From Gottfriedia solisilvae (GTDB lineage: Bacteria; Bacillota; Bacilli; Bacillales; Bacillaceae_G), in NCBI RefSeq assembly GCF_002128405.1, contig NZ_NETJ01000006.1, positions 62,001 to 126,000 on the forward strand: a DNA stretch of 64,000 nucleotides, read 5' to 3'. Both the position numbers and the translations under genes were made by a program. Positions within the stretch are counted from its first letter, which is position 1. Each line of letters opens with the position of its first letter. The notes beneath the pieces are model-generated. The model worked only from the letters and a program-made list of their open reading frames with translations. It ran no database searches and had not been told where the DNA came from. This document shows, in pieces, positions 26,834 through 34,989 of this stretch.

Positions 26834-27949
26834 ATGGAAAAAGAATTAGATTTAAAATTAAAAGGTAAAATAAATCGTTTAACGAATCAAACATTTAAAT
26901 TCGACGAGCGTATTGGTGAAGGATGGTTTTCTGCAGTTTATTTCTTAAAAACGAGAGAGATTATTAGAAAACAAAAGCCAGAAACTGAAGTTACAATGCA
27001 ATTTTTTCAAAGAGAAAATGCTGTATTATGTGGAACAGATGAGGCTATTGCTCTATTACAAACATTTGCAGATCATCCTGAGGAACTAATTGTGCATTCG
27101 TTAAAAGATGGCGATAAAATAGAACCGTTTGAGACTGTATTAACGGTACAAGGTAAATATGCTGATTTTGGCTTCCTAGAAGGAATAATTGATGGAATCT
27201 TAGCAAGACGTACATCTGTAGCAACAAATGTATATAATGTAAAACATTCAGCAAAATCAGCCGGAATAAAGAAACCGATTATCTTTATGGGTGATCGTGA
27301 TGATCACTTTACAACACAAGCTGGTGATGGTTACGCTGCCTTTATAGGTGGCGCTACTGCACAAGCGACCCATGCAATGAACGAATGGTGGGGCAATGAA
27401 GGTATGGGTACTATGCCACACGCATTAATTCAAATGTATAACGGAGATGTAGTGGAAGCTGCACGTGCATATACTGAGGTCTATCCGCAAGATGATTTAA
27501 TTGTCTTAGTAGACTATAATAATGATGTCATAACCGATGCGCTAAAAGTGGCTCGAGAATTTGGTAATAAATTAAAGGCTGTTCGTGTTGATACGTCTAA
27601 AACAATGATTGATCAATATTTTATTGCGAACCCAGAACTGTTAGGCACATTTGATCCAAGAGGTGTAAATCCACCGTTAATTTTTGCTTTACGTAAGGCG
27701 CTAGATAAAGAAGGCTATCATCATGTTCAAATCGTCGTAAGTGGTGGTTTTACTGTGGATAGAATTTTAGCATTTGAAAAGCAAGGTGTACCAGTAGATT
27801 TGTATGGTGTTGGTGGAAGTTTGCTAAAAGTAAATATTGGTTTTACTGGTGATAATGTCGAGCTTAATGGAGTACCACAAGCGAAAGCTGGGCGTAAAAT
27901 ACGTGAAAACACTAGACTTGAAAAAGTAGAAATGAAACGTAGAGATTGA
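26834..27949 (+). CDS. Nicotinate phosphoribosyltransferase, short form
   Basis: A 371-residue NAD-salvage enzyme that joins nicotinate to PRPP. Family motifs include RTSVATNVYNVKHSA, the DRDDHFTTQAGDGYAAFIGGATAQATH segment, AVRVDTS and IVVSGGF ... VDLYGVGG (type II phosphoribosyltransferase barrel). It is shorter than the approximately 490-residue B. subtilis PncB, so it belongs to the compact group. It lies between sftA and murC. The ribosome binding site is CAGGTGA. Confidence 0.85.
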   Translation: MEKELDLKLKGKINRLTNQTFKFDERIGEGWFSAVYFLKTREIIRKQKPETEVTMQFFQRENAVLCGTDEAIALLQTFADHPEELIVHSLKDGDKIEPFETVLTVQGKYADFGFLEGIIDGILARRTSVATNVYNVKHSAKSAGIKKPIIFMGDRDDHFTTQAGDGYAAFIGGATAQATHAMNEWWGNEGMGTMPHALIQMYNGDVVEAARAYTEVYPQDDLIVLVDYNNDVITDALKVAREFGNKLKAVRVDTSKTMIDQYFIANPELLGTFDPRGVNPPLIFALRKALDKEGYHHVQIVVSGGFTVDRILAFEKQGVPVDLYGVGGSLLKVNIGFTGDNVELNGVPQAKAGRKIRENTRLEKVEMKRRD

Positions 27950-28066
27950 GGAATTAGTACCTGAATATCAGTTTCATAGTGTAAGTATTTCTAGACGGTT
28001 ATGTGATTATTTCCATCTATTTCCTTTTAGTGTAACTGAAAAGGAATAGTCGTATAGCTTGTAAAG

Positions 28067-28075
28067 TGATATAAT
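28067..28075 (+). promoter_or_regulatory. Putative extended -10 promoter for murC
   Basis: TG-A-TATAAT is an extended -10 element with no clear -35, about 170 nt before the murC start. The 294-nt gap between the phosphoribosyltransferase gene and murC otherwise shows only a weak hairpin (28022-28043). Confidence 0.4.
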
Positions 28076-28243
28076 ACTATTTGCGTAAAATATAAGTTAG
28101 TTATCAATAAAACAATAACTAGACTCGGCGATTTATTACTGCATCAAATTGAAAAAATAATGATGCCATTTCTTTTATTCACACATATACTGTCTAAGAG
28201 ATAGGCCGTTGTATTAGTGATCGATTTTGGAGGTTCTTTTAAT

Positions 28244-29536
28244 ATGACAGTTTACCATTTTGTAGGAATTAAAGGTACTGGAATGAGTGCATTAGCACAA
28301 ATCTTACATGACTCTGGTTTTAATGTTCAAGGATCAGATCAAGAGAAGCACTTTTTCACTGAAAATGAGTTACGAAAAAAAAATATTACGATTTTACCAT
28401 TTGATAAAGAAAACATTAAAGAAGGCCAATTTGTGATAGCAGGTAATGCGTTTCCTGACACTCATGAAGAAATTGCTACTGCTATTGAAAAAGGAATTCC
28501 AATGGCTCGTTACCATAAATTCTTAGGTGAATTTATGGAGAAATTTACTAGTGTTGCTATAACTGGAGCACATGGCAAAACCTCAACAACAGGTTTACTT
28601 GCGCATGTTGTTTCTGGTGCGCGTCCAACATCTTTCTTAATTGGAGATGGAACTGGTAAAGGTGAGAAAGATAGTGAATATTTTGTATTCGAAGCTTGTG
28701 AATACCGCCGTCATTTTCTTTCATATCATCCAGATTATTGCATCATGACAAATATTGACTTTGACCACCCAGATTATTATAAAAGTGTAGACGATGTATT
28801 TGATGCATTTCAACAAATGGCTGATCAAGTTAAAAAAGGTATCATTGCATGTGGTGATGACGAGCATCTTCAAAGAATTTATACAAAAGTGCCAGTAATG
28901 TATTATGGATTTAATGAAGATAATGATTTCCAAGCACGTAATATTGAAAAACATACGAATGGTACAACATTTGATGTGTTTGTTCGTAATACGTACTATG
29001 CGACATTTGATATCACAGGATATGGTGACCATAGTATACTGAATGCATTAGCTGTAATTGCATTATGTCATTATGAAGAGATAGAAGTGGAAATTATTAA
29101 AGCAAGATTATTAACATACGGTGGAGTAAAACGTCGCTTTAGTGAAAAAAGATTTGGGGATCAAGTGCTTATTGATGATTATGCACATCACCCAACTGAA
29201 ATCCAAGCAACGATCCAAGCAGCACGTCAAAAATACCCTGATAGGGAAATTGTTGCAGTATTCCAACCTCATACATTTACACGTACAAGCAAATTTTTAA
29301 CTGAGTTTGCTGGAACTTTAGAAAAAGCAGATAAAGTATATTTATGTGATATTTTTGGATCTGCTAGAGAAGAAAAAGGAACGTTAACAATTGAAGACCT
29401 TTCAAGCAAAATTAAAGGTGCTCAACTATTAACTGATGATAATATTGCTGATCTTCAAAACCATAAAAACAGTGTATTAATTTTTATGGGCGCAGGAGAT
29501 ATTCAGAAATATCAAGCGGCTTACGAAAAACTGTAA
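28244..29536 (+). CDS. murC: UDP-N-acetylmuramate--L-alanine ligase MurC
   Basis: A 430-residue Mur ligase that adds L-Ala to UDP-MurNAc in peptidoglycan synthesis. The N-terminal UDP-binding domain begins [15 protein letters not shown]. The ATP loop [13 protein letters not shown] is near residue 106, followed by [21 protein letters not shown] and the C-terminal [13 protein letters not shown]. The start is at MTVYHF, 8 nt after GGAGG, not at an upstream in-frame GTG. The gene order sftA-...-murC matches B. subtilis, but ytxG does not follow here. Confidence 0.95.
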   Translation: MTVYHFVGIKGTGMSALAQILHDSGFNVQGSDQEKHFFTENELRKKNITILPFDKENIKEGQFVIAGNAFPDTHEEIATAIEKGIPMARYHKFLGEFMEKFTSVAITGAHGKTSTTGLLAHVVSGARPTSFLIGDGTGKGEKDSEYFVFEACEYRRHFLSYHPDYCIMTNIDFDHPDYYKSVDDVFDAFQQMADQVKKGIIACGDDEHLQRIYTKVPVMYYGFNEDNDFQARNIEKHTNGTTFDVFVRNTYYATFDITGYGDHSILNALAVIALCHYEEIEVEIIKARLLTYGGVKRRFSEKRFGDQVLIDDYAHHPTEIQATIQAARQKYPDREIVAVFQPHTFTRTSKFLTEFAGTLEKADKVYLCDIFGSAREEKGTLTIEDLSSKIKGAQLLTDDNIADLQNHKNSVLIFMGAGDIQKYQAAYEKL

Positions 29537-29542
29537 GACTTT

Positions 29543-29577
29543 AAAACCCATTTATGACATTCATAAGTGGGTTTTTT
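29543..29577 (+). terminator. Terminator after murC
   Basis: The stem AAAACCCATTTATGA / TCATAAGTGGGTTTT is followed by T. Confidence 0.88.
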
Positions 29578-29644
29578 TATTGTGTTTTGAAAGTAACTAA
29601 TTTATCGTAAATAGTAAATGGTGAATATTTTTATATAAAATAAT

Positions 29645-29755
29645 GGCTCTGTTTATTAATTGTTGATTTTAGCTAAATACATTAAGAGTATGAAAAGAGA
29701 ATAGTTGGTTCGAGAGTAATTGGAATAGAAATCAACATTCCTTTTTAACAGAGCC
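29645..29755. mobile_element. 111-bp MITE with 8-bp target-site duplication
   Basis: The ends are inverted repeats: GGCTCTGTT...TGTTGATTT on the left, and the complement of AAATCAACA...AACAGAGCC on the right (about 25-27 bp with small gaps). The element is flanked by perfect direct repeats AAAATAAT at 29637-29644 and 29756-29763. It has no room for a transposase. The end sequence and 8-bp duplication resemble the IS1595 superfamily (from memory). It ends 28 nt before the hxlR-type gene. Confidence 0.8.
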
Positions 29756-29783
29756 AAAATAATAAAAAAATGGGAGAGTATGT

Positions 29784-30122
29784 ATGAGTACATTAGAACC
29801 TGTTGTTTTAACTAAAGGAGAAATTGGAGTTCAATGTCCAATTGCTAAAACACTTGATGTAATCGGGACAAAGTGGACTTTTTTAATTATTAGAGACTTA
29901 CTAATTGATGGAAAACTAAGATTCAGTGACTTAATGAGGTCGGTAGAAGGGATTAGTCCAAAGACGCTTTCGCTTCGTCTGAGAGAATTAGAGGAAAAAG
30001 GAATTGTAACAAGAAAGGTTTACCCAGAAGTACCTCCTCGCGTTGAATATACCTTAACTGAAAAAGGTAAAAGCTTAAAAGGAATATTTGTTGAATTAAA
30101 GCGCTTTGGCCTTACGATTTAA
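29784..30122 (+). CDS. HxlR-family transcriptional regulator
   Basis: A 112-residue winged-helix protein with the HxlR signature CPIAKTLDVIGTKWTFLIIRDLL, then RFSDLMRSVEGISPKTLSLRLRELEEKGIV and PRVEYTLTEKG. The Cys in QCPIAK is the redox-sensing position in YodB/HypR-type members, so thiol sensing is possible. It sits directly after a MITE and 200 nt before an SDR gene that may be its target. A terminator separates the two. Confidence 0.88.
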   Translation: MSTLEPVVLTKGEIGVQCPIAKTLDVIGTKWTFLIIRDLLIDGKLRFSDLMRSVEGISPKTLSLRLRELEEKGIVTRKVYPEVPPRVEYTLTEKGKSLKGIFVELKRFGLTI

Positions 30123-30161
30123 GATTGAATCTCCTAGTTTTGGTACTTTGCCTACAAACTG

Positions 30162-30190
30162 AAATGGAACAGAAATGTTCCATTTTTTTT
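30162..30190 (+). terminator. Terminator after the HxlR gene
   Basis: The stem AAATGGAACA / TGTTCCATTT has a GAAA loop and an eight-T tail. Confidence 0.88.
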
Positions 30191-30213
30191 TATGCTTTTG
30201 ACCTTTAATAATA

Positions 30214-30237
30214 CAAAACTATCAAAAAAGTAACTAT
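30214..30237. promoter_or_regulatory. Possible HxlR-type operator upstream of the SDR gene
   Basis: A direct repeat AACTATC / AACTATA separated by AAAAAAGT lies just downstream of a TTGACC element (30198-30203). HxlR-type sites in Bacillus often have this appearance (recalled, not computed). A weak proposal. Confidence 0.3.
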
Positions 30238-30328
30238 ATGAATAAAATATCACTTCTTGTTGGGTAGTTTTTTTAGAATTACAATATGTTTTAAGTTAAA
30301 AAGACTATTTATATAGGGGGAATGATGA

Positions 30329-31042
30329 ATGTTAACGAATAAACGAATTGTTATTATTGGAGGTAGCTCAGGTATTGGGTTGGAAACAGCCAGACTTACT
30401 TTAGAAAAAGGAGCAGAGGTGATTATTGCTAGTCGTTCAGAAAAAAAGCTAAAAGAAGCGAAGGACTCTTTGCAAGGAGAAGTTACTATTTTTACTCTAG
30501 ATGTGACAGACGAGATTCAAGTAAAAAACTTCTTTGAGAAAATAGGGCAGATTGACCATCTAGTCATTACTGCTGCAGAAACATCTAGTGGATTATTTCT
30601 TGAAACAGAAGTCGATGTTGCCAGACAATTGTTTAATAATAAATTTTGGGGACAGTATTTATGTGTTAAATACGGTGCGCCACATCTTACAAAAGGCGGA
30701 TCGATTACATTATTCTCAGGTATTGTTGCCTATAAAGCAATGGTTGGTTCAGCGGTATTGGGCTCAGTCAATGCAGCGGTTGCCAGCCTTGGTCAAACAT
30801 TAGCGCTAGAGCTTGCACCAATTAGAGTGAATGTCATCTCACCCGGCATCATTGATACTCCATCACGTAGCAAAATGTCGGACGAAGCACGTAATCAATT
30901 TTACGAAGGAATGGCTAGTAAACTTCCAGTAGAGAAAGTAGGCAAAGCAAAAGACGTTGCCTCGGGTGTTTATTATTTAATCAAGAATCATTTTGTTACA
31001 GGGACGGTTCTTCATATAGATGGAGGCCACATATTAATTTAG
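30329..31042 (+). CDS. SDR-fold protein without the Tyr-Lys catalytic pair
   Basis: A 237-residue short-chain dehydrogenase fold. The nucleotide site IIGGSSGIGLETA is intact, as is the PIRVNVISPGIIDTP segment. Where classical SDRs have YxxxK this protein has LGSVN (VLGSVNAAVASLG), and the NNAG motif is replaced by TAAE. It is therefore unlikely to be a standard oxidoreductase and may instead bind NAD(P) or sense a ligand. Atypical SDR groups with this change exist. GGGGG precedes the ATG. It may be regulated by the HxlR protein upstream. Confidence 0.8.
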   Translation: MLTNKRIVIIGGSSGIGLETARLTLEKGAEVIIASRSEKKLKEAKDSLQGEVTIFTLDVTDEIQVKNFFEKIGQIDHLVITAAETSSGLFLETEVDVARQLFNNKFWGQYLCVKYGAPHLTKGGSITLFSGIVAYKAMVGSAVLGSVNAAVASLGQTLALELAPIRVNVISPGIIDTPSRSKMSDEARNQFYEGMASKLPVEKVGKAKDVASGVYYLIKNHFVTGTVLHIDGGHILI

Positions 31043-31147
31043 GTAAGTCATTTTAGTACACTTCTAAAATACATGTCTAAGCAGGTATTTTCTTAAATAG
31101 AAAGAATAAATCTGTATAGTGATCTTTTAAGAAGTGAGGGGATTAAG

Positions 31148-31474
31148 ATCGGAATTGATTTTTATTGTGAGGAAGTATTAAGTGGTAAAACCAAAGTAAA
31201 TATTGTTCATGAGACTGAGAGAGTATTAGCTTATCATCATACGAAGCCTTTTTATCCAATACATATTGTTGTCATACCAAAAAAACATATTTCTTCATTG
31301 TTGACGATCGAAGAAGAGGATCAAGATTTGTTACTAGAAATGTTGAGTGTTATAAAAATTGTAGCAGATAAAGTGAATTCAGATGCTGGAGCATGTAGAG
31401 TTTCAACAAATCTTGGAAATTACCAAGATTCGAAACATCTACATTGGCATGTCGCTTCGGGTAACCCACTTTAG
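31148..31474 (+). CDS. HIT-domain protein lacking a canonical start codon
   Basis: The frame from 31097 to TAG at 31472 encodes a clear HIT hydrolase: VNIVHETERVLAYHHTKPFYPIHIVVIPKKHI, then the His triad in KHLHWHVASGNP. HIT proteins hydrolyse nucleotide phosphoramidates or diadenosine compounds. No ATG, GTG or TTG lies in frame upstream of the domain. ATC at 31148 sits exactly 6 nt after the good ribosome binding site GTGAGGGG, where an ATG would be expected; ATT at 31142 is directly against the site. The gene either uses a rare ATC/ATT start or is silenced by a start-codon mutation. It ends 17 nt before the DinB-like gene. Confidence 0.7.
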   Translation: MGIDFYCEEVLSGKTKVNIVHETERVLAYHHTKPFYPIHIVVIPKKHISSLLTIEEEDQDLLLEMLSVIKIVADKVNSDAGACRVSTNLGNYQDSKHLHWHVASGNPL

Positions 31475-31491
31475 ATGAATGGAGATTTCAA

Positions 31492-31962
31492 ATGTATACA
31501 TTTTTTGAATATAATTGGCAAGTAAGAAATGAGTGGCTGGAGTTGTGTAAAACTTTACCGAATGAAGAATTGTTAAAAGAACGTGTTGGTGGGATTGGCA
31601 ATATACTTCATACACTTCTTCATATTATAGATGTAGAGTACAGCTGGATCAGATGCATTCAAGGAAAACCAGATGTCGAATTCGATTTTGATAAATATAA
31701 AACAGTAGAAAGTGTAAGAGAATTATCAAATGAGCTACAAATAGAATGTAAGAATTTTATACAATCATGGTCGAGTGAAATGGAGCATACTCCAGTAAAA
31801 GCTTCATGGGCAAAAAGGGAATACACAAAAGGTGAAATTGTGAGGCATATTATTGCCCATGAAATTCACCATATTGGTCAATTATCTATTTGGGTTAGAG
31901 AGTTAGGGGTACAACCGGTTTCTGCAAATTTAGTTGGAAGAAATCTCATTATAAAAAATTGA
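31492..31962 (+). CDS. DinB-family putative metal-dependent protein
   Basis: A 156-residue DinB/YfiT-type four-helix protein. The three conserved metal-ligand histidines appear as HTLLHIIDVEYSW (near residues 40-52) and HIIAHEIHHIGQLSIW (near residues 123-138). Some relatives are thiol-dependent S-transferases; the substrate here is unknown. GGAGAT precedes the ATG. It is close behind the HIT gene, so probably in one transcript. Confidence 0.85.
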   Translation: MYTFFEYNWQVRNEWLELCKTLPNEELLKERVGGIGNILHTLLHIIDVEYSWIRCIQGKPDVEFDFDKYKTVESVRELSNELQIECKNFIQSWSSEMEHTPVKASWAKREYTKGEIVRHIIAHEIHHIGQLSIWVRELGVQPVSANLVGRNLIIKN

Positions 31963-31983
31963 TAAGGAATTGAAATATGTAAT

Positions 31984-32014
31984 AAAAGCTCAGAGTACGA
32001 ACTCTGAGCTTTTA
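31984..32014. terminator. Bidirectional terminator, DinB-like / SDR convergent genes
   Basis: The perfect 12-bp stem AAAAGCTCAGAG / CTCTGAGCTTTT has a 6-nt loop. Confidence 0.85.
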
Positions 32015-32017
32015 TCA

Positions 32018-32785
32018 TTAGTCTCTCATTCTCACAACGTGAGGATAGATAGGATCCTTTAATTCGAATTCGTATGATACACCATCTACGATTCCAACGA
32101 CTTTTTCGCTATCATATAAATCAAGCATAAATCCTGCCATTTCTTTTGCTGTATGGTATTTAGGAATTAGCCCTTCGTAGTTAACATCATGGTCTAAACC
32201 ATAGGAAACTTTTGCGAATTCAGTTTCAGTCGCTGCAGGAGCTAATACTTTTGCTTGCATTTTTGCTCCGTTTCTCTTTAATTCGTGTGAAAGTCCTTCA
32301 GTAAATGCACTTACATAAAACTTTGTGGCACAATAAGTAACGGCATCTCCTACAATTGTGTAACCTCCTCCCGAGGAAACATTAATAATCTGAGTACCTT
32401 CAATAGAACTATAATCGCGAACGAAAAGTGACGAAAGGATTGTCAATGCTTCAATATTCAAATGGAGCATTGTTTCAATTTTATTTAAATTTTGATCACC
32501 AATTGATGCAAAGTTTCCAAATCCTGCATTATTAATCCATGTTTCGATTTCTAAATTCTTTAGACTTTCATATAGTTTATGCGCATTATTAGAGATAGAT
32601 AAGTCAGTTGGATGAATGATTACATCTAAGTCAGCATTTATTTTTTTAACTTCTGATTTTAACTTCTCCAATTCTTCAGTTCTACGAGCAACAATCACTA
32701 AGTTTTTTCCACGTTCAGCAAATGCAAGAGCAGTTTCATATCCAATTCCTGAACTAGCTCCTGTAATAACTGTATACTTGTTCAT
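32018..32785 (-). CDS. Classical SDR oxidoreductase, MerR-controlled
   Basis: A 255-residue SDR with all expected motifs: ITGASSGIG (residues 7-15), NNAG, NVSSGGG with the catalytic Ser, and YCATK (Tyr-Lys). It is likely an NADP-dependent reductase of an unknown carbonyl compound. AGGAGG precedes the ATG. It is divergent from a MerR gene, and its promoter has the 19-bp spacer and dyad typical of MerR control, so it is probably induced by that regulator's ligand or stress. Confidence 0.9.
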   Translation of the reverse strand: MNKYTVITGASSGIGYETALAFAERGKNLVIVARRTEELEKLKSEVKKINADLDVIIHPTDLSISNNAHKLYESLKNLEIETWINNAGFGNFASIGDQNLNKIETMLHLNIEALTILSSLFVRDYSSIEGTQIINVSSGGGYTIVGDAVTYCATKFYVSAFTEGLSHELKRNGAKMQAKVLAPAATETEFAKVSYGLDHDVNYEGLIPKYHTAKEMAGFMLDLYDSEKVVGIVDGVSYEFELKDPIYPHVVRMRD

Positions 32786-32844
32786 TTTATTTTCCTCCTA
32801 GAATATTAAATTGATTAAATTAATTGTGTAGTGGATACCGGTTT

Positions 32845-32875
32845 ATTATACTGGTTAGAGTAAACTCTAAGTCAA
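32845..32875 (-). promoter_or_regulatory. MerR-type promoter and operator for the SDR gene
   Basis: Read on the minus strand: TTGACT (-35, 32875-32870), a 19-nt spacer, then TATAAT (-10, 32850-32845). The spacer contains the dyad TTAGAGT-TT-ACTCTAA (32855-32870). An over-long spacer with an internal dyad is the hallmark of MerR-family activation by DNA twisting. The site lies between the divergent SDR and MerR genes. Confidence 0.85.
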
Positions 32876-32918
32876 ATAAATCTTTTTGTAATTTTATTTA
32901 AAAGAAAGGAGGTTTTTT

Positions 32919-33278
32919 GTGTATTCAATAGGTGAAGTATCTCAAATGTTAGGAATTAGTGCTCATACGCTTCGTTATTATGAAAAGGAAAAAATCATTC
33001 TTCCAGATCGAAATGAAAATGGAGAAAGAATATATCATACTAATCACGTCCAATGGTTACAGTTTGTTCTAAAATTAAAGGAAACACAAATGCCAATATC
33101 GAAAATTAAAGAATATGCTAATTTGTTTACTCAAGGAGAACAAACTTCTTTAGCAAGATTAAAATTGCTAGAAGAACATAAAGTTTCAATTGAAAATCAG
33201 CTAAAAACATTAGAAGAAACAAACAACATATTAGAGAAGAAAATTAGTTCTTACAAAGATTTCATTCAAAAAAATTAA
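32919..33278 (+). CDS. MerR-family transcriptional regulator
   Basis: A 119-residue protein with the N-terminal MerR winged helix (YSIGEVSQMLGISAHTLRYYEKEKII, residues 2-27; NGERIYHTNHVQWLQFV wing) and a C-terminal dimerisation coiled coil (about 80-115). It has no large effector domain and no Cys metal-binding loop, so it belongs to the short AdhR/YyaN-like type. The GTG start has a perfect AAAGGAGG. It likely controls the divergent SDR and perhaps the following monooxygenase gene. Confidence 0.88.
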   Translation: MYSIGEVSQMLGISAHTLRYYEKEKIILPDRNENGERIYHTNHVQWLQFVLKLKETQMPISKIKEYANLFTQGEQTSLARLKLLEEHKVSIENQLKTLEETNNILEKKISSYKDFIQKN

Positions 33279-33312
33279 CTTTACTTTGAATTTCGATGAA
33301 AGGAGAAATGAC

Positions 33313-33609
33313 ATGATTTTAGAAGCCTGTATATTGACAGTTAAACCTGGGATGGAAGAAGAATATGAGGATGCATTTAAAAAAGCATCTAATCTCATTT
33401 CTTCAATGAATGGGTATGTAGGACATGAATTGCAAAAATGTATTGAAGTTAAAGGAAAATATATTCTATTAGTTAAATGGAATACGATTGAAGATCATAC
33501 AATTGGATTTAGACAATCCCCGGAATATCAGGAATGGAGGAAATTATTACATCATTTTTATGATCCATTTCCGACAGTTGAGCATTATGAAAATGTACAA
33601 CTTTCTTAA
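33313..33609 (+). CDS. ABM-domain (YgiN-like) small protein
   Basis: A 98-residue antibiotic-biosynthesis-monooxygenase/quinol-monooxygenase fold: EACILTVKPGMEEEYEDAFKKA, YVGHELQKCIEVKGKYILLVKWNTIEDHTIGFRQSPEYQEWRKLLHHFYDPFP. Such ferredoxin-like dimers act on quinols or bind haem. It starts 34 nt after the merR stop with AAAGGAG, so the two are probably co-transcribed. The upstream in-frame ATG is rejected because the ribosome binding site lies between. Confidence 0.82.
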   Translation: MILEACILTVKPGMEEEYEDAFKKASNLISSMNGYVGHELQKCIEVKGKYILLVKWNTIEDHTIGFRQSPEYQEWRKLLHHFYDPFPTVEHYENVQLS

Positions 33610-33626
33610 TTTATTACAACATCAAA

Positions 33627-33660
33627 AAAACCTTATTGGGCTAATCCAATAAGGTTTTAA
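33627..33660. terminator. Bidirectional terminator
   Basis: The 13-bp stem AAAACCTTATTGG / CCAATAAGGTTTT lies between convergent genes. Confidence 0.85.
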
Positions 33661-33662
33661 CA

Positions 33663-34121
33663 TTAATCGACTCTTTCTTTTCTTCGGAACATAAAATATG
33701 CTATTAATCCAAGTAGAGCTGCTAATGCTAGAAATCCTAACCAACCATAATTCATATGAACATCATCGTCTGCAGGATTTAATGTATTTCCAACAGGTTT
33801 TGGCGTAACAGTTCTTTCGTAATAACGGTTTGTATCTGATGTACCATTGTTATTCATCGTTCCATTATTCAACTCATTTACATTACGATTTACATCATTT
33901 TTCATATCGTTAAATTCATTTTTCGTGTTATTTAATATGTTATCGTTGTCATCCATAACATGATTTGGATCATAGAAATCATGATCAAAGTCTCTATTAA
34001 TACGTTTGTTGTTTTTTTCGTAGCTTTGATCTAAATTTGTTGAATCTGAAGCTGCAAATGCATTTATCGATAACAGTAATGTGAGCATTAATGTCGTTAA
34101 TGTTAGTAAAATTCTGTTCAT
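33663..34121 (-). CDS. Secreted/anchored Asn-Asp-rich protein, WGxxG-like C-terminus
   Basis: A 152-residue protein with an N-terminal signal peptide (LTLTTLMLTLLLSINAFAAS, cleavage near residue 23) and an Asn/Asp-rich hydrophilic middle (residues 25-120). The C-terminal anchor is YGWLGFLALAALLGLIAYF followed by RRKERVD. The layout resembles the WGxxGxxG-type surface proteins of Bacillales. It is probably exposed outside the membrane. Its function is unknown. AAAGGAGG precedes the ATG. Confidence 0.75.
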   Translation of the reverse strand: MNRILLTLTTLMLTLLLSINAFAASDSTNLDQSYEKNNKRINRDFDHDFYDPNHVMDDNDNILNNTKNEFNDMKNDVNRNVNELNNGTMNNNGTSDTNRYYERTVTPKPVGNTLNPADDDVHMNYGWLGFLALAALLGLIAYFMFRRKERVD

Positions 34122-34194
34122 ACGAGTCCTCCTTTAGGAATGTAGTATTACTTTTTGTCACTAGAGGAGGAATTATTTATACCAAATCCGACCA

Positions 34195-34989
34195 TTAATT
34201 TGATTGGCCTTTTATTAGTAAAACTCTTTGATTGGCCGTTTTATACCATTGAAGGCAAAGGATAAAAATAATGATCAAATCAACTAAATCACCACCGTAA
34301 TACATTACTTTCCCACCAACTTGCGATTGTTCAGTTGGGACAAAGTTCGGAGGATGAATGAAAATATATTTAGATAAAATATCGTGACCGGCTAAAAATA
34401 GAATCATACATATTGAACGATAAGGGAAATGATGGCGGTGTGGTGTTGGATCAAAATAAATTATTGAAATTGTAAATAAATACCCAGCTAGAAAAATGTG
34501 AATATGTACAAATAGATGAAGTAGCGTATGTTGATGCATCGAACTATATAAATTGGTAGTATAAAGAATCCACAACCCTCCAATGTTGAGCAGTAATGCG
34601 ATGATTGGGTTACTTAAAAAACCAACGATTTCACTTTTTAACAATCTAGATATAAAACGTGCGTGCTGTACCTTAATCGTGCGTAATAAAAGTGTGAGAG
34701 GAAAAGAAAGTGCAATAAATAGTGGAGCAAGCATTCCTAACAATAAATGAGCATACATATGTGAAACAAAATTAATATGCGAGGAATGTGCAATTGGCCC
34801 TACTAAAGCAATTGCGATACACGTTAATCCTAAAAACCAAGTGACATAACGATATTTTGGCCATTTTTTATGACTATTTCCACCGAAATTTGCAGCATAA
34901 CAGTAAATTAATAACATTAAAAATAATCCAGTAAGAAGGATCCACGGAGAATAACCAACTTGAGAATGGACTATATGGCTATGATTCAT
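34195..34989 (-). CDS. ctaG: CtaG-family cytochrome c oxidase assembly protein
   Basis: A 264-residue protein with about seven membrane helices and His-rich positions typical of the caa3_CtaG family: SHMYAHLLLGMLAPLFIAL, HLFVHIHIFLAGYLF, FDPTPHRHHFPYRS and a GGKVMYYGGDLVDL loop. Relatives are needed to form active caa3 oxidase, probably by copper insertion. It overlaps the upstream DUF2243 gene by 11 nt. No oxidase subunit gene is nearby, so this may be a second copy with a distinct job. Confidence 0.82.
   Translation of the reverse strand: MNHSHIVHSQVGYSPWILLTGLFLMLLIYCYAANFGGNSHKKWPKYRYVTWFLGLTCIAIALVGPIAHSSHINFVSHMYAHLLLGMLAPLFIALSFPLTLLLRTIKVQHARFISRLLKSEIVGFLSNPIIALLLNIGGLWILYTTNLYSSMHQHTLLHLFVHIHIFLAGYLFTISIIYFDPTPHRHHFPYRSICMILFLAGHDILSKYIFIHPPNFVPTEQSQVGGKVMYYGGDLVDLIIIFILCLQWYKTANQRVLLIKGQSN

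Noticed and set aside
28022-28043. Hairpin between the phosphoribosyltransferase gene and murC considered as a terminator or riboswitch
   Set aside because: The stem is imperfect (CCTTTTAGTG / AACTGAAAAGG), has no T run and no recognisable riboswitch core.
30588-30803. Plus-strand frame overlapping the atypical SDR gene
   Set aside because: It is in a shifted frame of a well-conserved SDR sequence and has no ribosome binding site.
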